Part shown: piece after piece, positions 1 through 6,745 of the stretch | Layout of the letters: each line of letters starts with the position of its first letter | How positions within the stretch are numbered: the stretch's first letter is position 1 | DNA from: an uncultured bacterium | Lineage (GTDB): Bacteria; Desulfobacterota; Binatia; UBA1149; CAITLU01 | Direction: 5' to 3' | DNA length: 64,000 bases | Assembly: GCA_903893315.1 (NCBI GenBank) | Contig: CAITLU010000002.1 | Coordinates: 1-64,000, forward strand | The notes under the pieces: generated by a model | Databases searched by the model: none | The model's input: the letters and a program-made list of their open reading frames with translations, nothing else | Told to the model about the DNA's origin: nothing | Position numbers and translations under genes: made by a program

Positions 1-69
1 AACGCGAACGACTTCAGCACCGACAAGACGAACAGCAGCGTCGTCCGTGCGGTTCGCTCCGGCTCGTGA
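1..69 (+). CDS. DUF1566-type exported variable protein, C-terminal fragment (5' end outside window)
   Basis: The first 22 codons before TGA at 67-69 read in frame as the C-terminus of a DUF1566 protein and end in VRAVRSGS. The complete paralogue at 150-887 ends in VRAVRSGR. The last seven sense codons shared by both (GTC CGT GCG GTT CGC TCC GGC) are identical at the DNA level and contain no adenine. Most codons just upstream differ only at positions 1 and 2 and keep a third-position C. This is therefore the tail of a tandem paralogue, probably also a DGR target. The 3' flank repeats the flank of the next gene. The rest of the protein cannot be judged. Confidence 0.75.
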   Translation, partial: NANDFSTDKTNSSVVRAVRSGS

Positions 70-80
70 CTTGGTCATTG

Positions 81-134
81 GGTCATTTGAGATTTGAAAA
101 TTTTGCCTTTGGAATTTCCCGCAAAGCGGATTCC
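81..134 (+). repeat. Intergenic direct repeat with hairpin, copy 1
   Basis: Positions 81-103 are identical (23 nt) to 899-921 and lie just after the stop codon of each DUF1566 gene. After a few divergent bases both copies share GGAATTTCCCG (111-121 here, 929-939 in copy 2). Here GGAAT (111-115) pairs with ATTCC (130-134) and CCGC (119-122) with GCGG (126-129), leaving a bulge at 116-118 and an AAA loop. The element also supplies the leader of the next gene, whose GGAG ribosome site follows at 141-144. It may be a terminator or the hairpin that often follows DGR variable regions. Confidence 0.65.
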
Positions 135-149
135 ACCTCAGGAGAAGCC

Positions 150-887
150 ATGAAGAAGACAATCACGACAATGCTGGCCACGGCCGCATTCCTGCTGACC
201 ACCAACGCGGCCCGCGCGGACCAGACGGCTTGTACTGCTGGGCTCGAAAAAGCCGCGGGGGCGTACGCTTCTTGCCAGTCCAAGGCGAAGGTGACGTTCC
301 TTACCGACTGGGACAAGGCTCAGACTGCCTTCGCGAAGTGCCGCGTGAAGTACGACGCAGCGTGGGCGAAGCTGGTAGCCAAGAACGTGGGTACGTCGTG
401 CGCGGATCCACGCTTCGAGGATAACGGGGACAGCACCGTTACCGACCACCTCACCGGACTGGTCTGGGAGAAGAAGACCACCGTCGCCGGCAGCGGAGCG
501 AACCCTTCGGATCGGCACGACGTTGACAACTACTACACCTGGACGAACGGGGACGCCGACGACACGGACGGGGACGGCACCGCGTTCACGGATTTCCTGG
601 CGGACCTGAACTCGGGCGGAGGTTTTGCCGGTGCCAACGGCTGGCGGTTGCCGACGATAGCGGAACTGCAGACGATTCTGCTGCCGGAGACCTACCCGTG
701 CGCGACTTCCCCGTGCACCGTTTCGGAACTCGGGGCGGACGCAGCGTCGGGCTATTGGTCCGCGTCTACCTACGCGGGCAGCCCGACGGGCGCGTGGGGC
801 GTCGGCACGTACGGCGGGGGCGCGGACAGCTACGCCAACGGCAAGACGAGCGACGGGTTCGTCCGTGCGGTTCGCTCCGGCAGGTGA
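150..887 (+). CDS. Exported DUF1566 (C-type-lectin-fold) protein, putative DGR target
   Basis: This 245-residue protein starts at ATG 150 behind GGAG at 141-144; an upstream in-frame start at 66 would add an implausible leader. Residues 1-24 (MKKTITTMLATAAFLLTTNA...) form a Sec signal peptide. A short helical Cys-containing stretch follows. From about residue 90 comes a DUF1566/Lcl domain with the typical LTGLVWEKK, WRLPT, ELQTILL and YWSAST segments, ending in FVRAVRSG. DUF1566 adopts a C-type-lectin-like fold and is a common diversified protein of diversity-generating retroelements. The last 45 codons are dominated by NNC codons, as expected for adenine-mutagenised AAC codons. The ligand is unknown. 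An avd-like remnant downstream supports the DGR link. Confidence 0.85.
   Translation: MKKTITTMLATAAFLLTTNAARADQTACTAGLEKAAGAYASCQSKAKVTFLTDWDKAQTAFAKCRVKYDAAWAKLVAKNVGTSCADPRFEDNGDSTVTDHLTGLVWEKKTTVAGSGANPSDRHDVDNYYTWTNGDADDTDGDGTAFTDFLADLNSGGGFAGANGWRLPTIAELQTILLPETYPCATSPCTVSELGADAASGYWSASTYAGSPTGAWGVGTYGGGADSYANGKTSDGFVRAVRSGR
753..881 (+). other. Putative DGR variable region (VR) in the DUF1566 gene
   Basis: The segment runs from the YWSAS codons to the adenine-free end GTCCGTGCGGTTCGCTCCGG (862-881), which is identical to 44-63 in the upstream paralogue and would suit an IMH-like element. Aligned from the 3' end, differing codons include AAC/AGC, AGC/GAC, GTC/TTC, GAC/GGC, ACC/AAC, AGC/GCC, TTC/TAC, GAC/AGC and AAC/GAC. 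All are NNC in both copies; two further pairs (AGC/GGG, AAC/GGG) do not fit. This pattern is the fingerprint of adenine-specific mutagenic retrohoming. The template repeat is not in the window, so the exact left border is a guess. Confidence 0.55.
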
Positions 888-898
888 CTCGGATCTTT

Positions 899-970
899 GG
901 TCATTTGAGATTTGAAAATTTGGCCGGTGGAATTTCCCGGGAGAGGACTCAACCTTTCCCGGGGAATTCC
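899..970 (+). repeat. Intergenic direct repeat with strong hairpin, copy 2
   Basis: 899-921 duplicates 81-103. The following arms GGAATTTCCCGGGA (929-942) and TCCCGGGGAATTCC (957-970) pair over 14 bp with one G.T wobble and a 14-nt loop. The hairpin begins 41 nt after the DUF1566 stop codon. Copy 1 can also fold although its 3' arm differs, which suggests the structure is maintained. No T-tract follows, so a plain intrinsic terminator is less convincing than a structural or retrohoming-associated element. Confidence 0.6.
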
Positions 971-1070
971 GGCCGAGCGTGAGTATTTTCACGCTACAAC
1001 ATGAAGCGGCCGGTATAGAGGTGCCCGCCCGAAGGCCGGGCTCGGAGCCGTACTGACGAAGGATAGGTCA

Positions 1071-1201
1071 GTGGGGCGCACCGATCATCTGCCGATCTAC
1101 AGGGCGGGTTTCGACCTTTGCCTCTACTTCGAGCAGATCATCCGGCGTTTTCCCGCTACCACAAGCACGGGCTCGGAGCCGAGTTACGAGACGGCGCACG
1201 G
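1071..1201 (+). pseudogene. avd-like DGR accessory protein, frameshifted and truncated
   Basis: A GTG start at 1071 follows AAGGA by about eight bases. The first frame gives DHLPIYRAGFDLCLYFEQIIRRF, the helical N-terminus typical of bAvd-like four-helix-bundle proteins that partner the DGR reverse transcriptase. Homology resumes in the next frame as SRYHKHGLGAELRDGAR. Adding one C to the CCC run near 1154-1156 would restore RRFPRYHKHGLG. Similarity stops after about 43 residues, where avd proteins normally run past 100, and a cupin fragment follows. The frameshift alone could be a homopolymer error, but the truncation cannot. No RT or template repeat follows. Confidence 0.6.
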
Positions 1202-1270
1202 CACGGCGCCATCGCCTATGCGGCTGAAACACGTTGGCCTCGTCGGGCCACGCGCCGCAGACCTTCGGTC

Positions 1271-1463
1271 GAGCACATACTGGTGGTACCCGGCAGTCTG
1301 GTGATTCGAGCCGACGCTGAACAGCGCCAGCCTCGAAGCCGGCGACGCGCTGTTCTTCCGGGCCGATCGTCATCACGCTTACGAAAATCCCGGCGACGAC
1401 GCGACGCTCGTCCATCTCGCGGTGTCTTACGCGAGAGACTGGTGCGGGTTCTCGGCGGGCTGA
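1271..1463 (+). pseudogene. Cupin-domain fragment of an XRE/cupin-type regulator, frameshifted
   Basis: One frame reads EHILVVPGSLVIRADAE from 1271. Shifting by one base near 1313-1317 it continues as SLEAGDALFFRADRHHAYENPGDDATLVHLAVSY and stops at TGA 1461-1463. AGDALFFRAD-HAYENPG is the conserved C-terminal cupin segment of HTH-XRE/cupin transcriptional regulators. The N-terminal helix-turn-helix part is missing; the fragment joins the avd remnant within about 70 bases. It is read as a decayed gene at a deletion junction. The stretch 1464-1540 holds nothing else recognisable. Confidence 0.5.
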
Positions 1464-1540
1464 CACGGGCGCCGAGCGCCGCCGGGCGAGCGTCGAGTTC
1501 CGCCGCCAGGTGCCGCCGCATGCGCGCAGCATGTCCAGGC

Positions 1541-3037
1541 TTACGACACGACCGTTACCTTCGATCCGGCTCGCGCGCGGTACAGCGCCCCATGCGCTGC
1601 GCGCCATGCCCACAGGCCGCCGACCAGCAGTCCGACATTGGCGAAGCCGCGCGATTTGAGTGCGTACGCGACGATGCTGGCGTCGACGCCGGTGCTGCAC
1701 ACCACGACGATGTTGCGCGCTCGCGGCAAACGATCGAGCCAGCGACCGAAGTCCAGAAACGGAATCTCGTGCGAGTTTGGCATGCCCTTCATGAACCGGC
1801 GCTCCACGCCCAGGCGCACGTCGAGCATGAAGTTGCGCTCGTCATCGATGAACGCGGCGTCGATCTGTCCGGGCGAAACCAGCGAGATCGCGGGCGCCTC
1901 GCCGCGCACGAAGCGTCCGACCAGATCCGCCACGTATGCGATGTCGCTGTCGGAAGTGTCGGACGACAAGCTCAGGCGCAGGCTTTCCTGGGCCTGAGCT
2001 TCGGTCATGCCGATGCCGGTAAGCACGTGCGAAGGTTTGCCGCCCTGAGCGCTGCACGCCGAGCCGGCGGAGACGCTGACGCCGTGCAGATCGAGGAATG
2101 CCAGCAGGTCGGCGTTGCGGATGCCCGGGAATCGCAGGTTGAGCGTGTTGGGGACGACACCATCGCTGGGAGAGTTCTCGATCAGTTGCGGCATCGCTCC
2201 GCGCAGTGTGCCGAGCAGAGCCGCGCGCCGTGCGGCGACGATCGGCGCCTTGGCGAGCAGTTCCTCGACCCGTGCGAAGGCGGCGCCGCAGCCGACGATG
2301 TTGTGCGTGCTCTCGGTGCCTGCGCGCCGGCCGTTCTCCTGCTGCCCGCCGCTTATGAAAGTGCTCAGCGGCGCGCCTTCACGAACGTACAGAACACCGA
2401 CGCCCTTGGGACCGAACACCTTGTGGGCGGAGAAAGTCGCGTAATCCACGCCGAGTTCGTGAACGTCGACCGCGATTTTGCCGAGAGCCTGCACGCAATC
2501 GGCGTGGAACGCGATGCCGCGTTCGTGGGCCAGCGCGGCCAGTGCGCGCACCGGGTTGATGGTGCCGAGTTCGTTGTTGGCCAGCATGCAGCTGACCAGG
2601 CACACCGTATCGTCGAGCACGGCGGCGAGATCCTCGACGCGAACCCTTCCGTGGCGGTCCACCGGCAGCCACGTCACGCTCAGTCCTTGTTCGGCAAGTT
2701 CTTCGGCTACGGCGTGGACCGAGGAATGTTCGATAGCCGTCGTCACCAGACGGCGGCGTGAGGCGGGCGCGTGCGCCGCGATCATGCGCAGGACGTGGTT
2801 GTTGCCTTCGCTGGCGCCGGAAGTGAACACGACTTCCTGTGGGCTCGCATTGATGGCAGCGGCGACCTCGGCGCGCGCCTGCGCGATCTGTGTGGCCGCC
2901 TCACGGCCGAGGCGATAGGCGGCCGAAGGATTGCCCGGGTACTTGTCGAGCACTTCGGCCATGCGGCGCTGCACGGCCGCGGCAACCGGCGTCGTTGCGT
3001 TGACGTCCAGGTAGACTTGCCGAACCCGCCGAAACAT
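1541..3037 (-). CDS. Cysteine desulfurase fused to a rhodanese domain
   Basis: This 498-residue protein has a class V aminotransferase (NifS/IscS) domain at about 1-375. The PLP-binding Lys206 lies in SAHKVFGPKG and the catalytic Cys328 in AGSACSAQGG. A rhodanese-like domain (about 385-498) has the LDVR and IPF landmarks and a candidate sulfur-carrying Cys447 in VVCSTG. The enzyme would strip sulfur from cysteine as a persulfide and could pass it directly to the rhodanese cysteine. It lies 12 bp after the ArsD-AhpD gene, so it is probably the last gene of the ars operon. A link to thiolated arsenic or Fe-S repair is only an inference. Typical desulfurases are about 400 residues and lack the second domain. 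Confidence 0.88.
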   Translation of the reverse strand: MFRRVRQVYLDVNATTPVAAAVQRRMAEVLDKYPGNPSAAYRLGREAATQIAQARAEVAAAINASPQEVVFTSGASEGNNHVLRMIAAHAPASRRRLVTTAIEHSSVHAVAEELAEQGLSVTWLPVDRHGRVRVEDLAAVLDDTVCLVSCMLANNELGTINPVRALAALAHERGIAFHADCVQALGKIAVDVHELGVDYATFSAHKVFGPKGVGVLYVREGAPLSTFISGGQQENGRRAGTESTHNIVGCGAAFARVEELLAKAPIVAARRAALLGTLRGAMPQLIENSPSDGVVPNTLNLRFPGIRNADLLAFLDLHGVSVSAGSACSAQGGKPSHVLTGIGMTEAQAQESLRLSLSSDTSDSDIAYVADLVGRFVRGEAPAISLVSPGQIDAAFIDDERNFMLDVRLGVERRFMKGMPNSHEIPFLDFGRWLDRLPRARNIVVVCSTGVDASIVAYALKSRGFANVGLLVGGLWAWRAAHGALYRARAGSKVTVVS

Positions 3038-3049
3038 CGCAGGCAGGCC

Positions 3050-3748
3050 TCAGCCGCAGCAGCCCGACTTGTCCGCGGGCGACTTCTGCGCAGCACTGGA
3101 ACTGCAGCAGGATGAGCTTTCCGCAGCGCTCGGAGTACAGCAATCGGTGTCGTCTGCGGCACTCGGGGTGCAGCATGACGACGTCGCAGCCTGCGAACCG
3201 TCGGCGTGCGGCGTCGTCACGCCGAGGAACTTGTCGGCCAGATCGAGCACTGCGCGGGCCGGTGCGTCCTTGACCTTCTGAGCGGTTGCGACGGCCCGCG
3301 CCATGTCTTCGTTGGAGACGCCGAGCTTGCGGGCCTGGTCATAGTGATACTTGAAACACGGCTGGCAGTTGGCGACGATCGCTGCGCCGATAGCGACCAG
3401 TTCCGCCACTGCGTCGGTGTACAAAGACGTCTGCGGCTTGTCGTCGAGTCCGACCCAGCGGGCGAGTTCGTCGCGCTCCGGATAGCGACCGCGGCTGACG
3501 ACGCGACGATCTACCAGGATCAGCGGCAGACACTCGGTGCCGTGTTCGGCCAGTGCGGTCTTCACCACGGCATCGGCGGCGAAAGCCGCGGGTTCCTGCG
3601 CAAGGTTGTGGCGGGTGACGTGGGCGCCGCGCTGTTCGAGCCATTGCAGGTCGGCGGCGAATCGGGGCAGCACCGGGTCGACGCTCGGGCCGCAGACGCC
3701 GGTTGAGCAGCACATCGACGGATCGAATACTTCAACTGTAGCGGGCAT
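3050..3748 (-). CDS. ArsD-like metallochaperone fused to AhpD domain with cysteine-pair tail
   Basis: The 232-residue protein has three parts. Residues 1-100 match ArsD, with the CCSTGVCG motif (Cys13, Cys14, Cys19) that binds As(III) in ArsD metallochaperones. Residues about 105-178 form a carboxymuconolactone-decarboxylase/AhpD domain with a CxxCxxxH redox motif (Cys128, Cys131, His135). Residues 190-232 are a low-complexity Ser/Ala tail with four vicinal cysteine pairs at 192-193, 203-204, 214-215 and 230-231. The ATG overlaps the 3' end of the ACR3 gene by 17 bp, implying translational coupling. No ArsA ATPase is present, so the protein may deliver As(III) to ACR3 or couple thiol redox to detoxification. 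The tail looks like a metalloid sink. Confidence 0.8.
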   Translation of the reverse strand: MPATVEVFDPSMCCSTGVCGPSVDPVLPRFAADLQWLEQRGAHVTRHNLAQEPAAFAADAVVKTALAEHGTECLPLILVDRRVVSRGRYPERDELARWVGLDDKPQTSLYTDAVAELVAIGAAIVANCQPCFKYHYDQARKLGVSNEDMARAVATAQKVKDAPARAVLDLADKFLGVTTPHADGSQAATSSCCTPSAADDTDCCTPSAAESSSCCSSSAAQKSPADKSGCCG

Positions 3749-4808
3749 GAGTTCTGTCCTCCGTTCGGAAATACTGGCGGCGCAGGCGCAGCGCCACGTT
3801 GACCAGGCCGATCATCACCGGCACCTCGACGAGCGGACCAATCACCGCCGCGAACGCCGCGCCGTGGTGAATCCCGAACGTCGCTACCGCCACTGCGATC
3901 GCCAGTTCGAAATTGTTGGACGCGGCGGTGAATGACAGCGTAGCCGCCTGCGGATAGTCGGCACCGACCGCCTTGCTCATGAAGAAAGCCAGCAGGAACA
4001 TTACGACGAAAAAAATCAGCAGCGGAATCGCGATACGCACCACGTCCATCGGAAGCTGTACGATCGTTTCGCCCTTGAGCGAGAACATCACCACGATCGT
4101 GAACAGCAGCGCGATCAGCGTGATCGGGCTGATCTTGGGAATGAACTCGTCGTGGTACCACTGCTTGCTCTTGATGCGGATCAGCCAAAAGCGCGTGAGC
4201 ATGCCGGCCAGGAACGGGATGCCGAGGTAAATGAATACGCTGCGTGCGATTTCGCCGATTGTGATGTTGACGACGACGCCTTGCAGACCCAGCCAGGTCG
4301 GCAGGACGGTGATGAATACATAGGCGTAAACCGAGAAGAACAAGATCTGGAATACCGAATTGAACGCGACCAGACCCGCGCAGTACTCGGGGTCACCCCT
4401 GGCCAGATCGTTCCACACCAGCACCATCGCGATGCAGCGGGCCAGCCCGATCATTATCAGGCCGACCATGTACTCGGGCTTGTCGGGCAGGAAGATGACG
4501 GCCAGTGCGAACATCAGAAACGGGCCGACGATCCAGTTCTGCACCAGCGACAGGCCCAGGATGCGCCGGTCGCGGAAAACGCCGCCGAGTTCTTCGTAGC
4601 GGACCTTGGCCAGCGGCGGGTACATCATCAGGATGAGGCCGATGGCGATCGGAACGGACGTGGTCCCGATGCTGAAGCGGTCGAGAAAGGCTTCGATGCC
4701 CGGAATCAGGTAGCCGCCGGCAACGCCCACGGCCATCGCCAGGAAGATCCACAGCGTCAGGAAGCGATCGAGGAAGGAAAGCCGGCGGTCGGTGTCGGGC
4801 GTAGGCAT
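3732..4808 (-). CDS. acr3: ACR3-family arsenite efflux permease
   Basis: A 358-residue integral membrane protein of the BASS/ACR3 family with about ten hydrophobic segments and the signature [16 protein letters not shown]. The conserved cysteine in this motif is required for As(III) transport in characterised ACR3 proteins. The start at 4808 is preferred because a GGAG lies about seven bases upstream, inside the arsR 3' end; the arsR stop is at 4810-4812, directly before this ATG. An earlier in-frame start at 4826 is possible. The gene exports arsenite from the cytoplasm using the proton-motive force. Confidence 0.93.
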   Translation of the reverse strand: MPTPDTDRRLSFLDRFLTLWIFLAMAVGVAGGYLIPGIEAFLDRFSIGTTSVPIAIGLILMMYPPLAKVRYEELGGVFRDRRILGLSLVQNWIVGPFLMFALAVIFLPDKPEYMVGLIMIGLARCIAMVLVWNDLARGDPEYCAGLVAFNSVFQILFFSVYAYVFITVLPTWLGLQGVVVNITIGEIARSVFIYLGIPFLAGMLTRFWLIRIKSKQWYHDEFIPKISPITLIALLFTIVVMFSLKGETIVQLPMDVVRIAIPLLIFFVVMFLLAFFMSKAVGADYPQAATLSFTAASNNFELAIAVAVATFGIHHGAAFAAVIGPLVEVPVMIGLVNVALRLRRQYFRTEDRTHARYS

Positions 4809-4809
4809 T

Positions 4810-5262
4810 TCATTTCTCCAGTGCACGCGAACGTTCCATCAGACGACGTCCGTCGGGGCAGCAGCCGCCCGCGCGGCGGACAGCGCGGGCGCGTGCGACG
4901 TCGGCCTTCGCTTCGGGCAGCAACTCGGCACAGGTGGCCAGACATTCCAGCAGTTTGACGTGCAGCGCATTGCCGGCCGCCGCCAGCTCGTAGAACATCC
5001 ACAGCCCGTGCTGCTGCGCCTTTACGAATCCGCAGCGGCGCAGGTAAGCCAGGTGGCGGGAGATGGTCGTCTGCGGCGCGCACAGGATGTCGACGATATC
5101 GCCGACGCACAGCGGACCATCCTCGAGCAGCCGCAGGATGCGCAGCCGCGTGTGGTCGGAGAACACGCGAAACATCGTGTCGACGCCGGAGGGGGCCTTG
5201 GGCCGGCGGGTGGCGGAAGCGGCCCGCTCGGGCTTGGAGGCTGTTTTCGGGGCGTGGGCCAT
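4810..5262 (-). CDS. arsR: ArsR/SmtB-family arsenical repressor
   Basis: A 150-residue winged-helix regulator. After a 28-residue basic leader it has the ArsR core [18 protein letters not shown] and the recognition helix [19 protein letters not shown]. The classical ELCVCD metal site is changed to PLCVGD, so one of the usual Cys ligands is missing. Other cysteines (DILC and GGCC near the C-terminus) might complete a different As(III) site, as in C-terminal-site ArsR proteins. As first gene of the operon it probably represses its own promoter at 5278-5305 and releases it on binding arsenite. Confidence 0.9.
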   Translation of the reverse strand: MAHAPKTASKPERAASATRRPKAPSGVDTMFRVFSDHTRLRILRLLEDGPLCVGDIVDILCAPQTTISRHLAYLRRCGFVKAQQHGLWMFYELAAAGNALHVKLLECLATCAELLPEAKADVARARAVRRAGGCCPDGRRLMERSRALEK

Positions 5263-5277
5263 ATATTCGCCTTGGCG

Positions 5278-5305
5278 GTTATAGTGCTGCGCCCCCCTGA
5301 GTCAA
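5278..5305 (-). promoter_or_regulatory. Sigma70-type promoter of the ars operon
   Basis: Read on the minus strand, TTGACT (5300-5305) and TATAAC (5278-5283) are separated by 16 bp. The arsR ATG lies only 15 bp below the -10 box, so the leader would be very short. ArsR operators usually overlap such promoters; no clear long inverted repeat was seen. Confidence 0.6.
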
Positions 5306-5449
5306 TCGGCCCGGGCTCGCGCATATCCCGTTCCGGGATGAGTCGCGCTGCAAAACGTGCGGTGTCATCACGCCTCTGCGTCGTTCGAAGTCCCGGACCG
5401 CCATCGTCGGTTGTTCTAGCCACGCCCGCTCTGCTAGAAAACGCCCACT

Positions 5450-6655
5450 ATGACTACAGCCAAGAAAGCCGCCCACGACGTCGCGATCGCCATCAGCAAG
5501 CAGGTCTTCAAGCTGATTCCGGATCGTATTCCGCTCACGTTGCTGGGACCCGGATGTTCTGCCGACCTGTGTGCATCGATTGCTCAACTCGGCGTCGGTA
5601 AACTGCTGATCGTCACCGACGCGGTGCTGGTGAAACTCGGGCTGGTCGCGAAGATCACCGAGGCTCTCGACAAGCAGGGGGTACGCTGGTGCATCTACGA
5701 CGGTGTCGAGCCCGATCCGACTTTCGAACAGGTCGAGGCGGGGCTGGCGATGCTCAGGCGCGAGGGCTGCGAGGCGGTGCTGGCGATCGGCGGCGGATCG
5801 CCGATGGATGCCGCCAAGGTCATCGCGGCTGCGGCGACCAACGACAAGCCGCTGCGCAAACTCGCCGGGCTTTTCAAGGTGCGAAAGACCCCGTTCCCTC
5901 TGTTCGCGATTCCGACCACTGCGGGGACCGGCTCGGAAGTGACGCTGGCCGCGGTAGTGTCGGATTCCGTCACGCACGCCAAGCAATTCGTCGTTGATTC
6001 CAAGCTGCTGCCGGTGATGGCGGCCCTGGATCCGCTGTTGATGGTGGGACTTCCCGCGCCGGTGACGGCGGCCACCGGCATGGACGCGCTGACGCACGCT
6101 GTCGAATCGTACCTCGCGGTCACTTCGTCTCCGGCCACCGAGCGCTACGCGACGGCTGCCATCAAACTTATCTTCGCGAATCTTCCGCGGGCCTGCTCCG
6201 ATGGTTCGGATATCGAAGCGCGCAAGGCTATGGCGATGGCGTCCTATTACGCGGGGATCGCGTTCACGCGCACCAGCGTTGGTTACGTGCACGCGATCGC
6301 CCACACCTTCGGCGCCTACTATCGAACGCCGCACGGACTCGCCAACGCCATCGTGCTGCCTCATGTGCTGGACTTCTCGGTGGTTGTGGCAAGCGGCCGC
6401 GTGGCACAGCTGGGGCGCTTGCTGGGGCTGCAGGCCTCGGGCGAAGCGGCGCAGGCGCGGGCTTTCATCGACGCCGTTCGCGATCTGATGGCCCGCATCG
6501 GAATCGCACCGACGCTCGATGCGCTCAAGGTCTGTGACATCCCCGGCATCGCCAAACAGGCGGTGGCCGAAGGCCACATGAACTATCCGGTACCGCGCTA
6601 CATGACCGAGGCCGATTGCGAAGAACTCATCACCAGGATGCTGCCCAAGGCCTGA
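5450..6655 (+). CDS. Iron-type (group III) alcohol dehydrogenase
   Basis: The 401-residue protein has the two-domain Fe-ADH organisation. GGGSPMD (114-120) and PTTAGTGSE (155-163) form the NAD(P)-binding region. Asp212, His216, His281 and His295 (ATGMDALTH, VHAIAH, TPHG) match the metal ligands. It should interconvert alcohols and aldehydes in the cytoplasm; the substrate cannot be told. The gene is divergent from arsR across 187 bp and stands alone, followed by a strong terminator. The family usually has about 385-400 residues, so it looks intact. Confidence 0.9.
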   Translation: MTTAKKAAHDVAIAISKQVFKLIPDRIPLTLLGPGCSADLCASIAQLGVGKLLIVTDAVLVKLGLVAKITEALDKQGVRWCIYDGVEPDPTFEQVEAGLAMLRREGCEAVLAIGGGSPMDAAKVIAAAATNDKPLRKLAGLFKVRKTPFPLFAIPTTAGTGSEVTLAAVVSDSVTHAKQFVVDSKLLPVMAALDPLLMVGLPAPVTAATGMDALTHAVESYLAVTSSPATERYATAAIKLIFANLPRACSDGSDIEARKAMAMASYYAGIAFTRTSVGYVHAIAHTFGAYYRTPHGLANAIVLPHVLDFSVVVASGRVAQLGRLLGLQASGEAAQARAFIDAVRDLMARIGIAPTLDALKVCDIPGIAKQAVAEGHMNYPVPRYMTEADCEELITRMLPKA

Positions 6656-6681
6656 GCGGGCGGCGCAGTTCGCGGCCGACA

Positions 6682-6713
6682 AAAAAGGGCAGCCCGCGCG
6701 GGCTGCCCTTTTT
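6682..6713. terminator. Bidirectional intrinsic terminator
   Basis: A perfect inverted repeat, AAAAAGGGCAGCCCGC followed by its complement GCGGGCTGCCCTTTTT, lies between two convergent genes. The GC-rich core is flanked by A and T tracts on either side, so it can end transcripts in both directions. Confidence 0.9.
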
Positions 6714-6745
6714 CGTGCGACTCGAAGGCCGAGCCGGAACCAGCC

